Source: Methanoregulaceae archaeon | GTDB lineage: Archaea; Halobacteriota; Methanomicrobia; Methanomicrobiales; Methanospirillaceae | DNA: 5,088 bases | Direction of reading: 5' to 3' | Assembly (NCBI GenBank): GCA_019695435.1 | Contig: JACTVF010000200.1 | Span: 1 to 5,088 of the forward strand | In this document: positions 1-5,015 of the stretch, in pieces | How positions within the stretch are numbered: position 1 is the first letter of the stretch | How the letters are laid out: each line of letters starts with the position of its first letter | The notes under the pieces: model-generated | Seen by the model: the letters and a program-made list of their open reading frames with translations, nothing else | What the model was told of the DNA's origin: nothing | The model's database searches: none | Translations under genes and position numbers: made by a program

Positions 1-375
1 TCGGGGGCCACCCCCAAGGACGGCCCATCGGCGGGAGTGACGATCTTCTCGGCACTTGCATCGCTGATCACCGGGAAGACCGTCGACCCGGGCCTTGCGA
101 TGACCGGCGAGATCACCTTAAGCGGTACTGTGTTACCGGTGGGCGGGATCAAGGAGAAGGTCCTTGCCGCACACCGGGCGGGAATCAAAAAGGTGATCCT
201 GCCCCGGGAGAACGAGCGGGACCTCCAGGATGTGCCTGAAGATGTCCGGGGCGAACTGACGTTTGTCCCGGTCGGGACTGTTGAAGAGGTCCTCAAAGAG
301 GCGCTCGGTATCGAGCTCCCCCGGACCATTGTGATGCACACCGGGAACAGCTTTGTCCCGGCGCAGAATGTCTGA
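1..375 (+). CDS. lon: ATP-dependent Lon protease (LonA type), C-terminal proteolytic domain, 5' end outside window
   Basis: The frame is open from base 1 to TGA at 373-375, giving the last 124 residues of a Lon protease. Lon is a cytoplasmic hexameric AAA+ protease that unfolds and degrades damaged and regulatory proteins. The visible part is the C-terminal S16 peptidase domain. The motif PKDGPSAG holds the nucleophile Ser (window residue 10), and [14 protein letters not shown] holds the catalytic Lys (residue 53). Their spacing of 43 residues equals that of Ser679/Lys722 in E. coli Lon. PKDGPSAG is the signature of bacterial-type LonA, not of the membrane-bound archaeal LonB. The domain ends near EEVLKEALG, followed by a tail of about 25 residues that I cannot assign. 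The ATPase and N-terminal domains must lie upstream of the window. A GTG at 37 lies inside the catalytic domain and is not the start. Confidence 0.96.
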   Translation, partial: SGATPKDGPSAGVTIFSALASLITGKTVDPGLAMTGEITLSGTVLPVGGIKEKVLAAHRAGIKKVILPRENERDLQDVPEDVRGELTFVPVGTVEEVLKEALGIELPRTIVMHTGNSFVPAQNV

Positions 376-388
376 ACGGCGGCAAAGA

Positions 389-426
389 CCCGGCGGTAAA
401 TGCCGGGACCGCACAGGCCCTTTTTT
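389..426 (+). terminator. Hairpin plus oligo-T terminator of lon
   Basis: Fourteen bases after the lon stop, CCCGGC (389-394) and GCCGGG (402-407) form a perfect 6-bp stem with a 7-base loop. A run of six T follows at 421-426. Archaeal RNA polymerase stops at oligo-T stretches, so the T run is probably the active part and the hairpin an aid. It separates lon from the oppositely oriented small gene that ends at 453. Confidence 0.6.
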
Positions 427-452
427 CTTGTGACCGGCATGGGCCGGCAGGT

Positions 453-647
453 TTAATCCTCAAGGAATTTCCTGAGATCGTTCCGGGTGTACCAGAGGGC
501 AAAGCCGAGGATGATGTATCCGACAAGGACTGCAGAGATGACGGTCCCCTCCCGCAGTCTCCTGATGGTTCCGAATGCCGCAAACGCGATAACTGCGGCG
601 CTCGCCACAGGCGAGGTGTCGAACATCACCTTAATGATGATCCTCAT
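453..647 (-). CDS. Small two-helix membrane protein, unknown function
   Basis: This is a 64-residue reading frame from ATG at 647-645 to the stop at 455-453. I do not recognise a named family. Two hydrophobic segments stand out: residues 12-28 (SPVASAAVIAFAAFGTI) and 36-54 (VISAVLVGYIILGFALWYT). A basic RRLRE turn joins them, and a charged tail RNDLRKFLED follows. This predicts a helical hairpin in the membrane with the basic loop and probably the tail positioned by the positive-inside rule. The clean alternation of charge and hydrophobicity argues for a real gene. The plus-strand frame over the same bases is an atypical N-terminal extension of the hydrolase. No good ribosome site precedes 647. 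A second ATG at 626 (protein starting MFDTSPV, 57 residues) is possible. The gene diverges from the hydrolase gene by a 73-base spacer and converges on lon. Confidence 0.6.
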   Translation of the reverse strand: MRIIIKVMFDTSPVASAAVIAFAAFGTIRRLREGTVISAVLVGYIILGFALWYTRNDLRKFLED

Positions 648-689
648 TAAGGGTCGTTTCGGCACTGACCGGTTGCGCTTGCGGGAATG

Positions 690-699
690 TTCTATACTC
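690..699. promoter_or_regulatory. TATA-like box in the divergent spacer
   Basis: TTCTATACTC is the only AT-rich stretch in the GC-rich spacer 648-720. Its centre is about 27 bases before the ATG at 721, the distance expected for a leaderless archaeal transcript starting at that codon. Read on the other strand (GAGTATAGAA) it would place a start near 667, giving the small membrane-protein gene a leader of about 20 bases. It could serve either or both directions. The call rests on spacing and composition only. Confidence 0.35.
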
Positions 700-720
700 C
701 CCGGTCGCCAAGATCGTATC

Positions 721-1524
721 ATGGCCCTGCCCCCACCTGAGACCTGTAGGACACGCGATGTGACGCTCGCGTACCGCGAATACGGCGCAGGTTTCCCGCT
801 CGTTCTCATCAGCGGCCTCGCGGCCCCGATGAAAACGTGGAATCCGCCGGTCATCGCGGAACTCTCCCGGCACTTCCGGGTGATCGTCTTTGACAACCGG
901 GGCACGGGATACTCGGGCGCTTCGGATGAGCCGTTCTCGATCCCCCTCTTTGCCCGGGACACGGCCGGGCTCATGGACGCGCTGGGCATCTCCCGTGCGC
1001 ATATTCTCGGGCACTCGATGGGGGCGTGCATTGCACAGGAACTGGCGCTCGCTTTCCCGGAAAAATCCGGCCGGCTCGTCCTTGTGGCCGGGGACTGCGG
1101 GGGAAGCGAAGCGCAACGGATGGCACCGAAGGTCTTTGCCCGGCTCGCGGACAGGAGCGGGACGATGGCAGAGGTGGCAGCCCGTTTGTTCTCCGTTCTC
1201 TTCCCGCCCGCGTGGCTTGCCACGCACGACCCGTTCAAATTCTGCCCGGATGTTGAAGAGACCACGAGCGACGAGATCGCGGCCCGGCAGGCGGCCGCAT
1301 TTTTTTCCTGGCCCGGCTCGTTCTCCCGGCTCGGGGAGATCCGGGCCCGGACGCTGGTGCTGACCGGGGACGAGGACGTGGTGGTCCCCTGCGGGAACTC
1401 GCGGCTGCTTGCTGAAAAAATCCCGGGTGCAGACCTCGCGGTCTTCCCCGGTGCGGGACACGGACTGATGTACCAGTGCCCGGACCGTTTCAGCGGGACG
1501 GTGATCCGGTTCCTGGAACGGTGA
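721..1524 (+). CDS. Alpha/beta-fold hydrolase
   Basis: The 267-residue protein has the standard length of the alpha/beta-hydrolase superfamily, cytoplasmic enzymes that cleave ester, peroxide or C-C bonds. The fold landmarks appear in order: an oxyanion-hole region SGLAAPMKTW (31-40), FDNRGTGYS (57-65), the nucleophile elbow GHSMG with Ser99, a short cap region at about 125-200, the acid Asp219 in TGDEDVVVP, and the base His247 in GAGHG. The triad is complete, so the enzyme should be active. The substrate cannot be read from sequence; relatives annotated as 3-oxoadipate enol-lactonase or peroxidase are only fold-level matches. The frame is open further upstream to 487, but that extension overlaps the small minus-strand gene and lacks hydrolase character. 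The ATG at 721 gives the normal N-terminus. No Shine-Dalgarno site is present; a TATA-like box 27 bases upstream suggests a leaderless mRNA. It converges on uvsE, with 36 bases between the stops. Confidence 0.9.
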   Translation: MALPPPETCRTRDVTLAYREYGAGFPLVLISGLAAPMKTWNPPVIAELSRHFRVIVFDNRGTGYSGASDEPFSIPLFARDTAGLMDALGISRAHILGHSMGACIAQELALAFPEKSGRLVLVAGDCGGSEAQRMAPKVFARLADRSGTMAEVAARLFSVLFPPAWLATHDPFKFCPDVEETTSDEIAARQAAAFFSWPGSFSRLGEIRARTLVLTGDEDVVVPCGNSRLLAEKIPGADLAVFPGAGHGLMYQCPDRFSGTVIRFLER

Positions 1525-1560
1525 AAGACAAGAAAGACGAAAGGACGACTTCCCCGGAGA

Positions 1561-2469
1561 TCAGGTAAGGGATAATCCGGTTATGAGGCGGGGATCGTTT
1601 CGTGCTGCGGAAAGGGCCGCCATCGCACTCTTTTCTTTATCCTTGATCTCGAGCATAATGTCCAGATCATGGGCCGCTGTTTCTTTCAGAAACCGTTTGA
1701 AATCCACGGGATCGATGTGCTCTGCATGTGCTCCCGGCCGTTTCCCGGTCTGCTGCGAACTGTAATCCACCATCGGGAGCCCGTCATTATTGGCCCAGGT
1801 TTTTGCAACCGGGTCCAGGATCTCCCTTACCGGCTCGCCGTTGTTATTGACAGCGTGGTGAAAAACGTCAAACAGCACCGGGATCCCGGTACGATCGCTG
1901 ATGGCAAGACAGTCAGCGGCCGAATAGAGCCGGGCGTCATTTTCAATGACAAGGTGACGCCGGATCCGTTCATCAAGATCGTCATAAGCATGGATGAAGC
2001 GTTCAATACTTGCCGGTTTATCCCCGTAAACGCCACCGACATGGATCTGGATCTTGGCCGTTGTGTCAAGACCCATCAGCCCGATCAGCTCCGCATGATA
2101 GATCAGCTCATCGGTACTGCGGCTGAGCACATCTGGATCCGGTGTATTGATGAGTACAAACTGGTCCGGATGCAAGGAGATCCTGAACCGGTGGTCCCGG
2201 ATATACCTGCCAAGCGATGCAAAGACCGAAAGAAAATGCTCCTGCCAGGGAAACCGGCAGACCGGGTGCGATGCAAAGGGGACGAGGTCTGAGGTGATCC
2301 GCAAAAAGAGCAGCCCCTTTTGAACATTATATTCGAGGATTTTTTCGAGGCAGGAAAGGTTTGCCTGAACCGTATTTCGGATCCGGTCATCGGAATACGA
2401 CGCAAGCCGGAAGGTTTTTGACGGGGTGCACCCGATCGAGCGGTTGATGCAGGGATAGCCAATTCGCAT
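1561..2469 (-). CDS. uvsE: UV damage endonuclease UvsE (UVDE)
   Basis: The 302-residue protein is a TIM-barrel metal-dependent endonuclease that nicks DNA 5' to UV photoproducts and other lesions, starting an alternative excision repair path. It opens with MRIGYPCINRSIG, the typical family N-terminus (Tyr5, Asn9 near the lesion). Metal and active-site positions align with my memory of the Thermus thermophilus enzyme: His68, His100 (SLHPDQF), His143 (IQIHVGG), Glu176 (VIENDAR), Asp201 and His204 (LFDVFHH), His248 (GAHAEHID) and Glu274 (MLEIKDKE). All core residues are present and the length is normal. ATG at 2469 was chosen because it begins the conserved MRIGY and is preceded by AAGGA with 8-base spacing. 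A longer frame back to 2523 would only add a lysine-rich leader. The gene stands alone, divergent from the flavoprotein gene and convergent with the hydrolase gene. A pyrimidine-rich stretch on its strand beyond the stop (1545-1523) may aid termination, but no hairpin is clear. Confidence 0.95.
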   Translation of the reverse strand: MRIGYPCINRSIGCTPSKTFRLASYSDDRIRNTVQANLSCLEKILEYNVQKGLLFLRITSDLVPFASHPVCRFPWQEHFLSVFASLGRYIRDHRFRISLHPDQFVLINTPDPDVLSRSTDELIYHAELIGLMGLDTTAKIQIHVGGVYGDKPASIERFIHAYDDLDERIRRHLVIENDARLYSAADCLAISDRTGIPVLFDVFHHAVNNNGEPVREILDPVAKTWANNDGLPMVDYSSQQTGKRPGAHAEHIDPVDFKRFLKETAAHDLDIMLEIKDKEKSAMAALSAARNDPRLITGLSLT

Positions 2470-2477
2470 GGGTTTTT

Positions 2478-2482
2478 TCCTT
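2478..2482 (-). promoter_or_regulatory. Ribosome binding site of uvsE
   Basis: AAGGA on the minus strand lies 8 bases before the ATG at 2469, within a purine-rich stretch that has A runs on both sides. It supports that ATG over the upstream alternative. The TTTAAAAA at 2491-2484 looks like a TATA box but is too close to the start codon to serve uvsE well. Confidence 0.55.
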
Positions 2483-2512
2483 TTTTTTAAAGGCAGGGTT
2501 ATTGCAGGTTCA

Positions 2513-2533
2513 GGGTCTGGCACCCGGTCTGGC
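2513..2533. repeat. Paired 8-bp direct repeat in the uvsE/flavoprotein spacer
   Basis: GGTCTGGC occurs at 2514-2521 and again at 2526-2533, 12 bases apart. The first copy also forms GGGT-CTGGC-ACCC, a 4-bp inverted repeat at 2513-2525. The pair sits 44 bases upstream of the uvsE start and about 130 bases before the divergent flavoprotein gene. A regulator binding one DNA face is conceivable, but repeats this short can arise by chance in GC-rich DNA. Confidence 0.3.
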
Positions 2534-2633
2534 GCGAATCAGGGGGGGTGTCTTTTGCTCCTGCCCGGTGTTGTGCTTTAATGAAACAACTATGAATTCC
2601 CGGATAAACAAAGATCTTATCAGCTCTTTTGGG

Positions 2634-2652
2634 TAAATACCTGCCATGAGGA
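2634..2652 (+). promoter_or_regulatory. Start region of the flavoprotein gene: TATA-like TAAATA and Shine-Dalgarno GAGGA
   Basis: GAGGA at 2648-2652 lies 8 bases before the ATG at 2661 and favours that start over the ATG at 2646, which has no such site. If translation uses this site, the transcript must begin upstream, perhaps from GGATAAACA near 2602-2610. TAAATA at 2634-2639 would place transcription at about 2661 and a leaderless mRNA instead. I cannot decide between the two, but both point to 2661. Confidence 0.4.
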
Positions 2653-2660
2653 ATTATGGT

Positions 2661-3140
2661 ATGACGAATCCGGTAAAAATCCCCCGCATGTCCAAACCAG
2701 AGTACGACAACCTGATCAAACGACAGTATATTTCGCGTATAGCTTTTGGAGCATGCGATCATCCCTATATCGCTCCTTTCCTGTATGTTTTCGATGGAAA
2801 GTTTCTCTATTTCCTTTCTACAAAATACGGCCGGAAGATAGAATATTTCCATCAGAACCCCAAGGTTTCAGTTGAGATCGAAGAGTATAATCCGGATCTT
2901 TCAGCCTTTACCTTTGTCAGCCTCCAGGGTATTCTTGAAGAGGTACAGGATCCGGCAAAGAAAAAGGGGGTTCGGCTGCAGTTTGTCGATATGATTTATG
3001 AAAAAAAGCTCTCGCCCGTTGTACTTACCGCTCTCGGTCACGCGCCGGATGATCCTGTAGATGTCATTGTCAAAGAAGAGCGTTCGGCAGTCTGGAAATT
3101 GACCGGCGTAAGAGACATTGTGGCTCTGAAAAACGGTTAA
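2661..3140 (+). CDS. Pyridoxamine 5'-phosphate oxidase-like flavin-binding protein
   Basis: The 159-residue protein has the size and layout of the PNPOx-like split-barrel family (the Pyridox_ox_2/NimA-like branch), which binds FMN or F420 as a dimer. The family opening is VKIPRMSKPEYDNLIKRQY followed by ISRIAFG (about 5-30). The barrel strands and flavin phosphate region are IAPFLYVFDGKFLYFLSTKY and GRKIEYFHQNPKVSVEIEE (about 38-77). A FTFVSLQGILEEV strand and a C-terminal helix/strand segment with AVWKLTGVRDIVALK complete the fold. Such proteins are often annotated as pyridoxamine oxidases, but true PNPOx activity is unlikely for this branch; reduction of small molecules or flavin/F420 storage is more plausible. 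The start is ATG 2661, chosen on the GAGGA site; ATG 2646 would add five residues. The AT content is higher than in lon and the hydrolase. The gene diverges from uvsE and is cut off from the next gene by an oligo-T tract, so it seems monocistronic. Confidence 0.88.
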   Translation: MTNPVKIPRMSKPEYDNLIKRQYISRIAFGACDHPYIAPFLYVFDGKFLYFLSTKYGRKIEYFHQNPKVSVEIEEYNPDLSAFTFVSLQGILEEVQDPAKKKGVRLQFVDMIYEKKLSPVVLTALGHAPDDPVDVIVKEERSAVWKLTGVRDIVALKNG

Positions 3141-3190
3141 GCACGGGGATCATTCCATGATACGGATCATTGTGTATTCATGATAAGACT

Positions 3191-3233
3191 GGGACATTGG
3201 ATTCCCGATTTTTTTCATCCTCCAAAAAAAATC
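3191..3233 (+). terminator. Oligo-T terminator between the flavoprotein and SOUL genes
   Basis: A weak GGGA/TCCC stem (3191-3194 with 3203-3206) runs into seven T at 3209-3215. GATTTTTTT (3207-3215) is also the exact inverse of AAAAAAATC (3225-3233) with a 9-base loop. On the plus strand the T run should end the flavoprotein transcript about 70 bases after its stop codon. The symmetric A run gives a T run on the other strand too, but no minus-strand gene needs it. Confidence 0.55.
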
Positions 3234-3249
3234 TGTAAAGACCGTATTG

Positions 3250-3255
3250 TTTATC
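3250..3255 (+). promoter_or_regulatory. TATA-like box of the SOUL gene
   Basis: TTTATC, within the AT-rich stretch 3245-3255, is centred about 27 bases before the ATG at 3280. That is the spacing for a transcript beginning at the start codon itself. Only a weak TGGG lies before the ATG, which also fits leaderless translation. Confidence 0.4.
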
Positions 3256-3279
3256 ACCAGCATCTGCCCAGTGGGTTAT

Positions 3280-3873
3280 ATGCGCAGATCTGTTCTGGTG
3301 GTATCTGCCCTGGTGATTGTCATGCTTGTCTCCATTCTCCTGCTGGTCCTGCCTGTTGGAAATACTATCCCTTATACCGTAACAGGAAAGTCAGGTGAGA
3401 TCGAGTTCCGGCACTATCCTGCACTGGTACTCGCGGCCACGGACAGCCCCGGCAATGATGCCGGTTTCAACCTTCTCTTTGCGTATATCTCCGGGAACAA
3501 TAAGGCAAACGATACCATTTCGATGACGGCCCCGGTAATATCCCAACAAAAGATCCCGATGACTTCACCGGTCATTTCGGATTCTGCTACCATGGCATTT
3601 GTTATGCCTTCAGGGAAAACACGCGATCAGATTCCGGACCCTCTCAATCCGGAAGTGCGGATCGAGACCGTGCCCGATCGGGATATTGCAGTCGTCCGAT
3701 TCAGTGGATATGCCTCGCAAAACGACGTGGATGCAGCAACATCCCGGCTGCGTGACGGGCTGGAGAACGCCTCGATCAAAACCGTGGGCCAGCCGTTCCT
3801 GATGCGGTACAATCCCCCGTGGACGCCCGGGTTCCTGCGACGGAACGAAGTGGGAATAGAGATCCAAGCGTAG
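3280..3873 (+). CDS. SOUL family heme-binding protein with N-terminal membrane anchor
   Basis: The 197-residue protein belongs to the SOUL/HEBP family, small beta-barrel proteins that bind heme or other tetrapyrroles. Family landmarks in order are YTVTGKSGEIEFRHYP (32-47, the usual E-x-R-x-Y opening), LLFAYISGNNKAN, the doubled ISMTAPVI and IPMTSPVI motifs, a central FVMPSG strand, VRFSGYAS, and the C-terminal RYNPPWTPGFLRRNE. Residues 1-27 (MRRS then about 20 hydrophobic residues) form a signal anchor or an uncleaved signal peptide, so the barrel is predicted outside the membrane. No lipobox Cys is seen. The start at ATG 3280 gives a normal positively charged N-region; a TTG at 3247 would add an unlikely leader. 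In methanogens the role is unknown; heme or tetrapyrrole handling is inferred from the family. The ligand is not proven: many members lack a conserved His ligand, and here His45 follows Arg44 in the opening motif. Confidence 0.92.
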   Translation: MRRSVLVVSALVIVMLVSILLLVLPVGNTIPYTVTGKSGEIEFRHYPALVLAATDSPGNDAGFNLLFAYISGNNKANDTISMTAPVISQQKIPMTSPVISDSATMAFVMPSGKTRDQIPDPLNPEVRIETVPDRDIAVVRFSGYASQNDVDAATSRLRDGLENASIKTVGQPFLMRYNPPWTPGFLRRNEVGIEIQA

Positions 3874-3902
3874 GTTTCATTCCCGGGGAAATGTCGTGAC
3901 CA

Positions 3903-3935
3903 GGGAGGGTGATCCTCCCCGGGCCCGGTCCTTTT
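3903..3935 (+). terminator. Possible hairpin terminator of the SOUL gene
   Basis: GGGAGG (3903-3908) and CCTCCC (3914-3919) form a perfect 6-bp stem with loop GTGAT, 29 bases after the SOUL stop. A pyrimidine stretch with TTTT at 3932-3935 follows. The T run is short, so efficiency is uncertain. Confidence 0.4.
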
Positions 3936-4413
3936 CCCTTCCGTCCATTCAGGCAAAATTACGACGGCATCCGACAGGAATGCCCTGCGATCCGGCCTCC
4001 TAAAACAGGCCTTCTTTTCATTTCCCCCATACGGGAGCCCGTCCGGGAAACGATCGGCCATCTGATTCGTGCTATTTCGTGCGTTCATCCTCGGACGTGA
4101 AAAATGCAGGAAAACCGCTATTTCCTGTCGGTTTTCCGCGAATTCCTGTCGTACCGGGGCAGCATACGTCATTTTCGGGTCATACTCTCCGTCGGAGAAG
4201 GGGGTGTCCCGGACCGTGTGTCCTCCTGACAGGATAGCACCTCCCCAAAAACCGCCCGTTTTTCTCCGGCTCTGTCCGTGCAGCACCTTGCTGATATGTG
4301 TGGCGGGGAGTGGGGAAAGGTGGTGCCGCACTCTGGCGGGAAAACGGGGCACGACCCCGCGAATTTCATGCGGGCTGGCAGCAGGCCCCCGGCGTGCTTA
4401 TGAATAAATGTCC
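3936..4413. other. Gene-free stretch with several small inverted repeats
   Basis: No frame here reads like a protein: the open frames on both strands are rich in Arg, Pro and Cys with no domain pattern. The plus-strand frame 4069-4407 and the long minus-strand frame that runs back under the SOUL gene look like chance. The stretch does hold structure. GGCAT/ATGCC pair at 3966-3984, and GGCCT/AGGCC at 3994-4011 are followed by TTCTTTT. ACGGG-AG-CCCGT lies at 4031-4042. GGAAAACCG/CGGTTTTCC, 9 bp, spans 4109-4137, with TTCCTGTCG repeated at 4122 and 4143. A dyad TCTCCG-T-CGGAGA lies at 4186-4198, and AAAAAC/GTTTTT at 4247-4263. CGGGG/CCCCG (4345-4359) overlaps a competing CCCGC/GCGGG stem (4356-4374). 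The region could encode an RNA, be a decayed gene, or be ordinary spacer. Confidence 0.4.
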
Positions 4414-4420
4414 AAAAAAA
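4414..4420 (-). terminator. Oligo-T terminator of the hypothetical minus-strand gene
   Basis: On the minus strand a run of seven T lies 18 bases past the stop codon of the gene ending at 4439, after an AT-rich stretch. Archaeal polymerase terminates at such tracts without needing a hairpin. Confidence 0.5.
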
Positions 4421-4438
4421 TTATCATTATTTGCCATT

Positions 4439-4927
4439 TCAGGTAAAGGCGCTGAGCATCTGCTGTCCGGGTGAGATCCTGCGATCTTTCCATGCCGGCA
4501 TTCCCGGTTGTTCCGGGATTTTTGCGATTGCTGCATATCGCTCTTTACGCTCTATCACCCGGCGGAGTGCGACCAGGGAGGTTGTGTACTGCCCGCCCGA
4601 GAAGAGCTCGATATTGAGGCCTTTTCCGGAGACCGATACCTGCGCAAGACCGCAGTCGGTGCCGAGATATGATTTCCATTCCCGGATGAGCTCTTCTATA
4701 CGGACAGCCCCGTGCTCTGCTATTGCCCGGACCAGCTCTTCCAGCCGTATTGCGTAACAGGTGCCCAGAATGTAAAGATCCAGGATTTCGTATTCGAAAC
4801 CGCTGCGGTCAAATGCCGTACGTCCGGTTCGTTGTGCATACCCGACTCTTTGCAATCGGGAAAATCGCGTTTTCTCATGGGAATGAGATGATATCGAATG
4901 CAGATTATCCAACAATCCGAATGCCAT
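4439..4927 (-). CDS. Hypothetical protein of 162 residues
   Basis: I do not recognise this protein. It is soluble, with no membrane segment or signal peptide. Residues 1-42 are polar and His/Arg-rich (HSISSHSHEK) and probably flexible. Residues 44-89 look helical, with an acidic and leucine-rich pattern (FEYEILDLYILGTCYAIRLE, then LVRAIAEHG, then IEELIREWKSYLG), reminiscent of a small helical or winged-helix-like domain. Residues 94-110 (LAQVSVSGKGLNIELFSGG) suggest a beta hairpin. Residues 117-135 form a basic helix (LVALRRVIERKERYAAIA), and the tail is Pro/Gly-rich. A small DNA- or RNA-binding protein is conceivable but unproven. The ATG at 4927 is taken as the start; a GTG at 4942 in the same frame, lying where the upstream TATA box predicts the transcript to begin, would add five residues. 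The gene has its own AT-rich promoter and oligo-T terminator and diverges from the gene starting at about 5012. Confidence 0.7.
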   Translation of the reverse strand: MAFGLLDNLHSISSHSHEKTRFSRLQRVGYAQRTGRTAFDRSGFEYEILDLYILGTCYAIRLEELVRAIAEHGAVRIEELIREWKSYLGTDCGLAQVSVSGKGLNIELFSGGQYTTSLVALRRVIERKERYAAIAKIPEQPGMPAWKDRRISPGQQMLSAFT

Positions 4928-4962
4928 CACCAATATGCCCACTGATTCTTATGGGCGTCAGG

Positions 4963-4978
4963 CAATATATATTTTTCC
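4963..4978 (-). promoter_or_regulatory. BRE/TATA promoter of the hypothetical minus-strand gene
   Basis: On the minus strand, purine-rich GGAAAA (4978-4973) runs directly into AATATATATTG (down to 4963), matching an archaeal BRE plus TATA box. The TATA centre at about 4968 predicts a transcript start near 4942, which would make GTG 4942 leaderless or give ATG 4927 a 15-base leader. Confidence 0.55.
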
Positions 4979-4993
4979 AATATTCATAATATT
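4979..4993. repeat. Perfect dyad AATATT-cat-AATATT
   Basis: Two AATATT hexamers, each self-complementary, lie either side of CAT. They are therefore both direct and inverted repeats. The right half lies about 22 bases before the GTG at 5012 and may act as, or overlap, the TATA box for that gene. It directly adjoins the BRE of the minus-strand promoter, so a protein bound here could affect both. Confidence 0.45.
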
Positions 4994-4995
4994 TT

Positions 4996-5015
4996 ACACT
5001 ATATCTCTATAGTGT
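4996..5015. repeat. Perfect 8-bp inverted repeat overlapping a start codon
   Basis: ACACTATA (4996-5003) and TATAGTGT (5008-5015) are exact inverse copies separated by TCTC. The right arm contains the GTG proposed as the start of the plus-strand gene and its expected transcription start, a classic position for an operator. In RNA it would form a hairpin only if transcription began upstream. Confidence 0.5.

Noticed and set aside
633..668. C box-like ATGATGA and D box-like CTGA, resembling a C/D guide RNA
   Set aside because: Only 24 bases separate the boxes, no internal C'/D' pair is visible, and the C box lies within the coding sequence of the small minus-strand gene. Chance is likelier.
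487..720. N-terminal extension of the alpha/beta-hydrolase frame
   Set aside because: The extra 78 residues overlap the minus-strand membrane-protein gene, are Met/Arg-rich without hydrolase character, and the ATG at 721 gives the usual family N-terminus and TATA spacing.
1554..1580. CCGGA/TCCGG inverted repeat between the convergent hydrolase and uvsE stops
   Set aside because: Only a 5-bp stem with a 17-base loop, half inside uvsE and without a T run; not convincing as a terminator.
1669..2292. Plus-strand open frame antisense to uvsE
   Set aside because: uvsE on the minus strand is unmistakable over the whole interval; the plus frame is its shadow.
3147..3171. Repeated GGATCATT and ATCAT-tcc-ATGAT after the flavoprotein gene
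   Set aside because: The repeats are only 8 and 5 bp long and have no position suggesting function; the nearby oligo-T run explains termination.
3627..4352. Long minus-strand open frame of 241 codons
   Set aside because: It runs antisense through the 3' third of the clear SOUL gene and its residues show no domain pattern; GC-rich DNA easily yields such frames.
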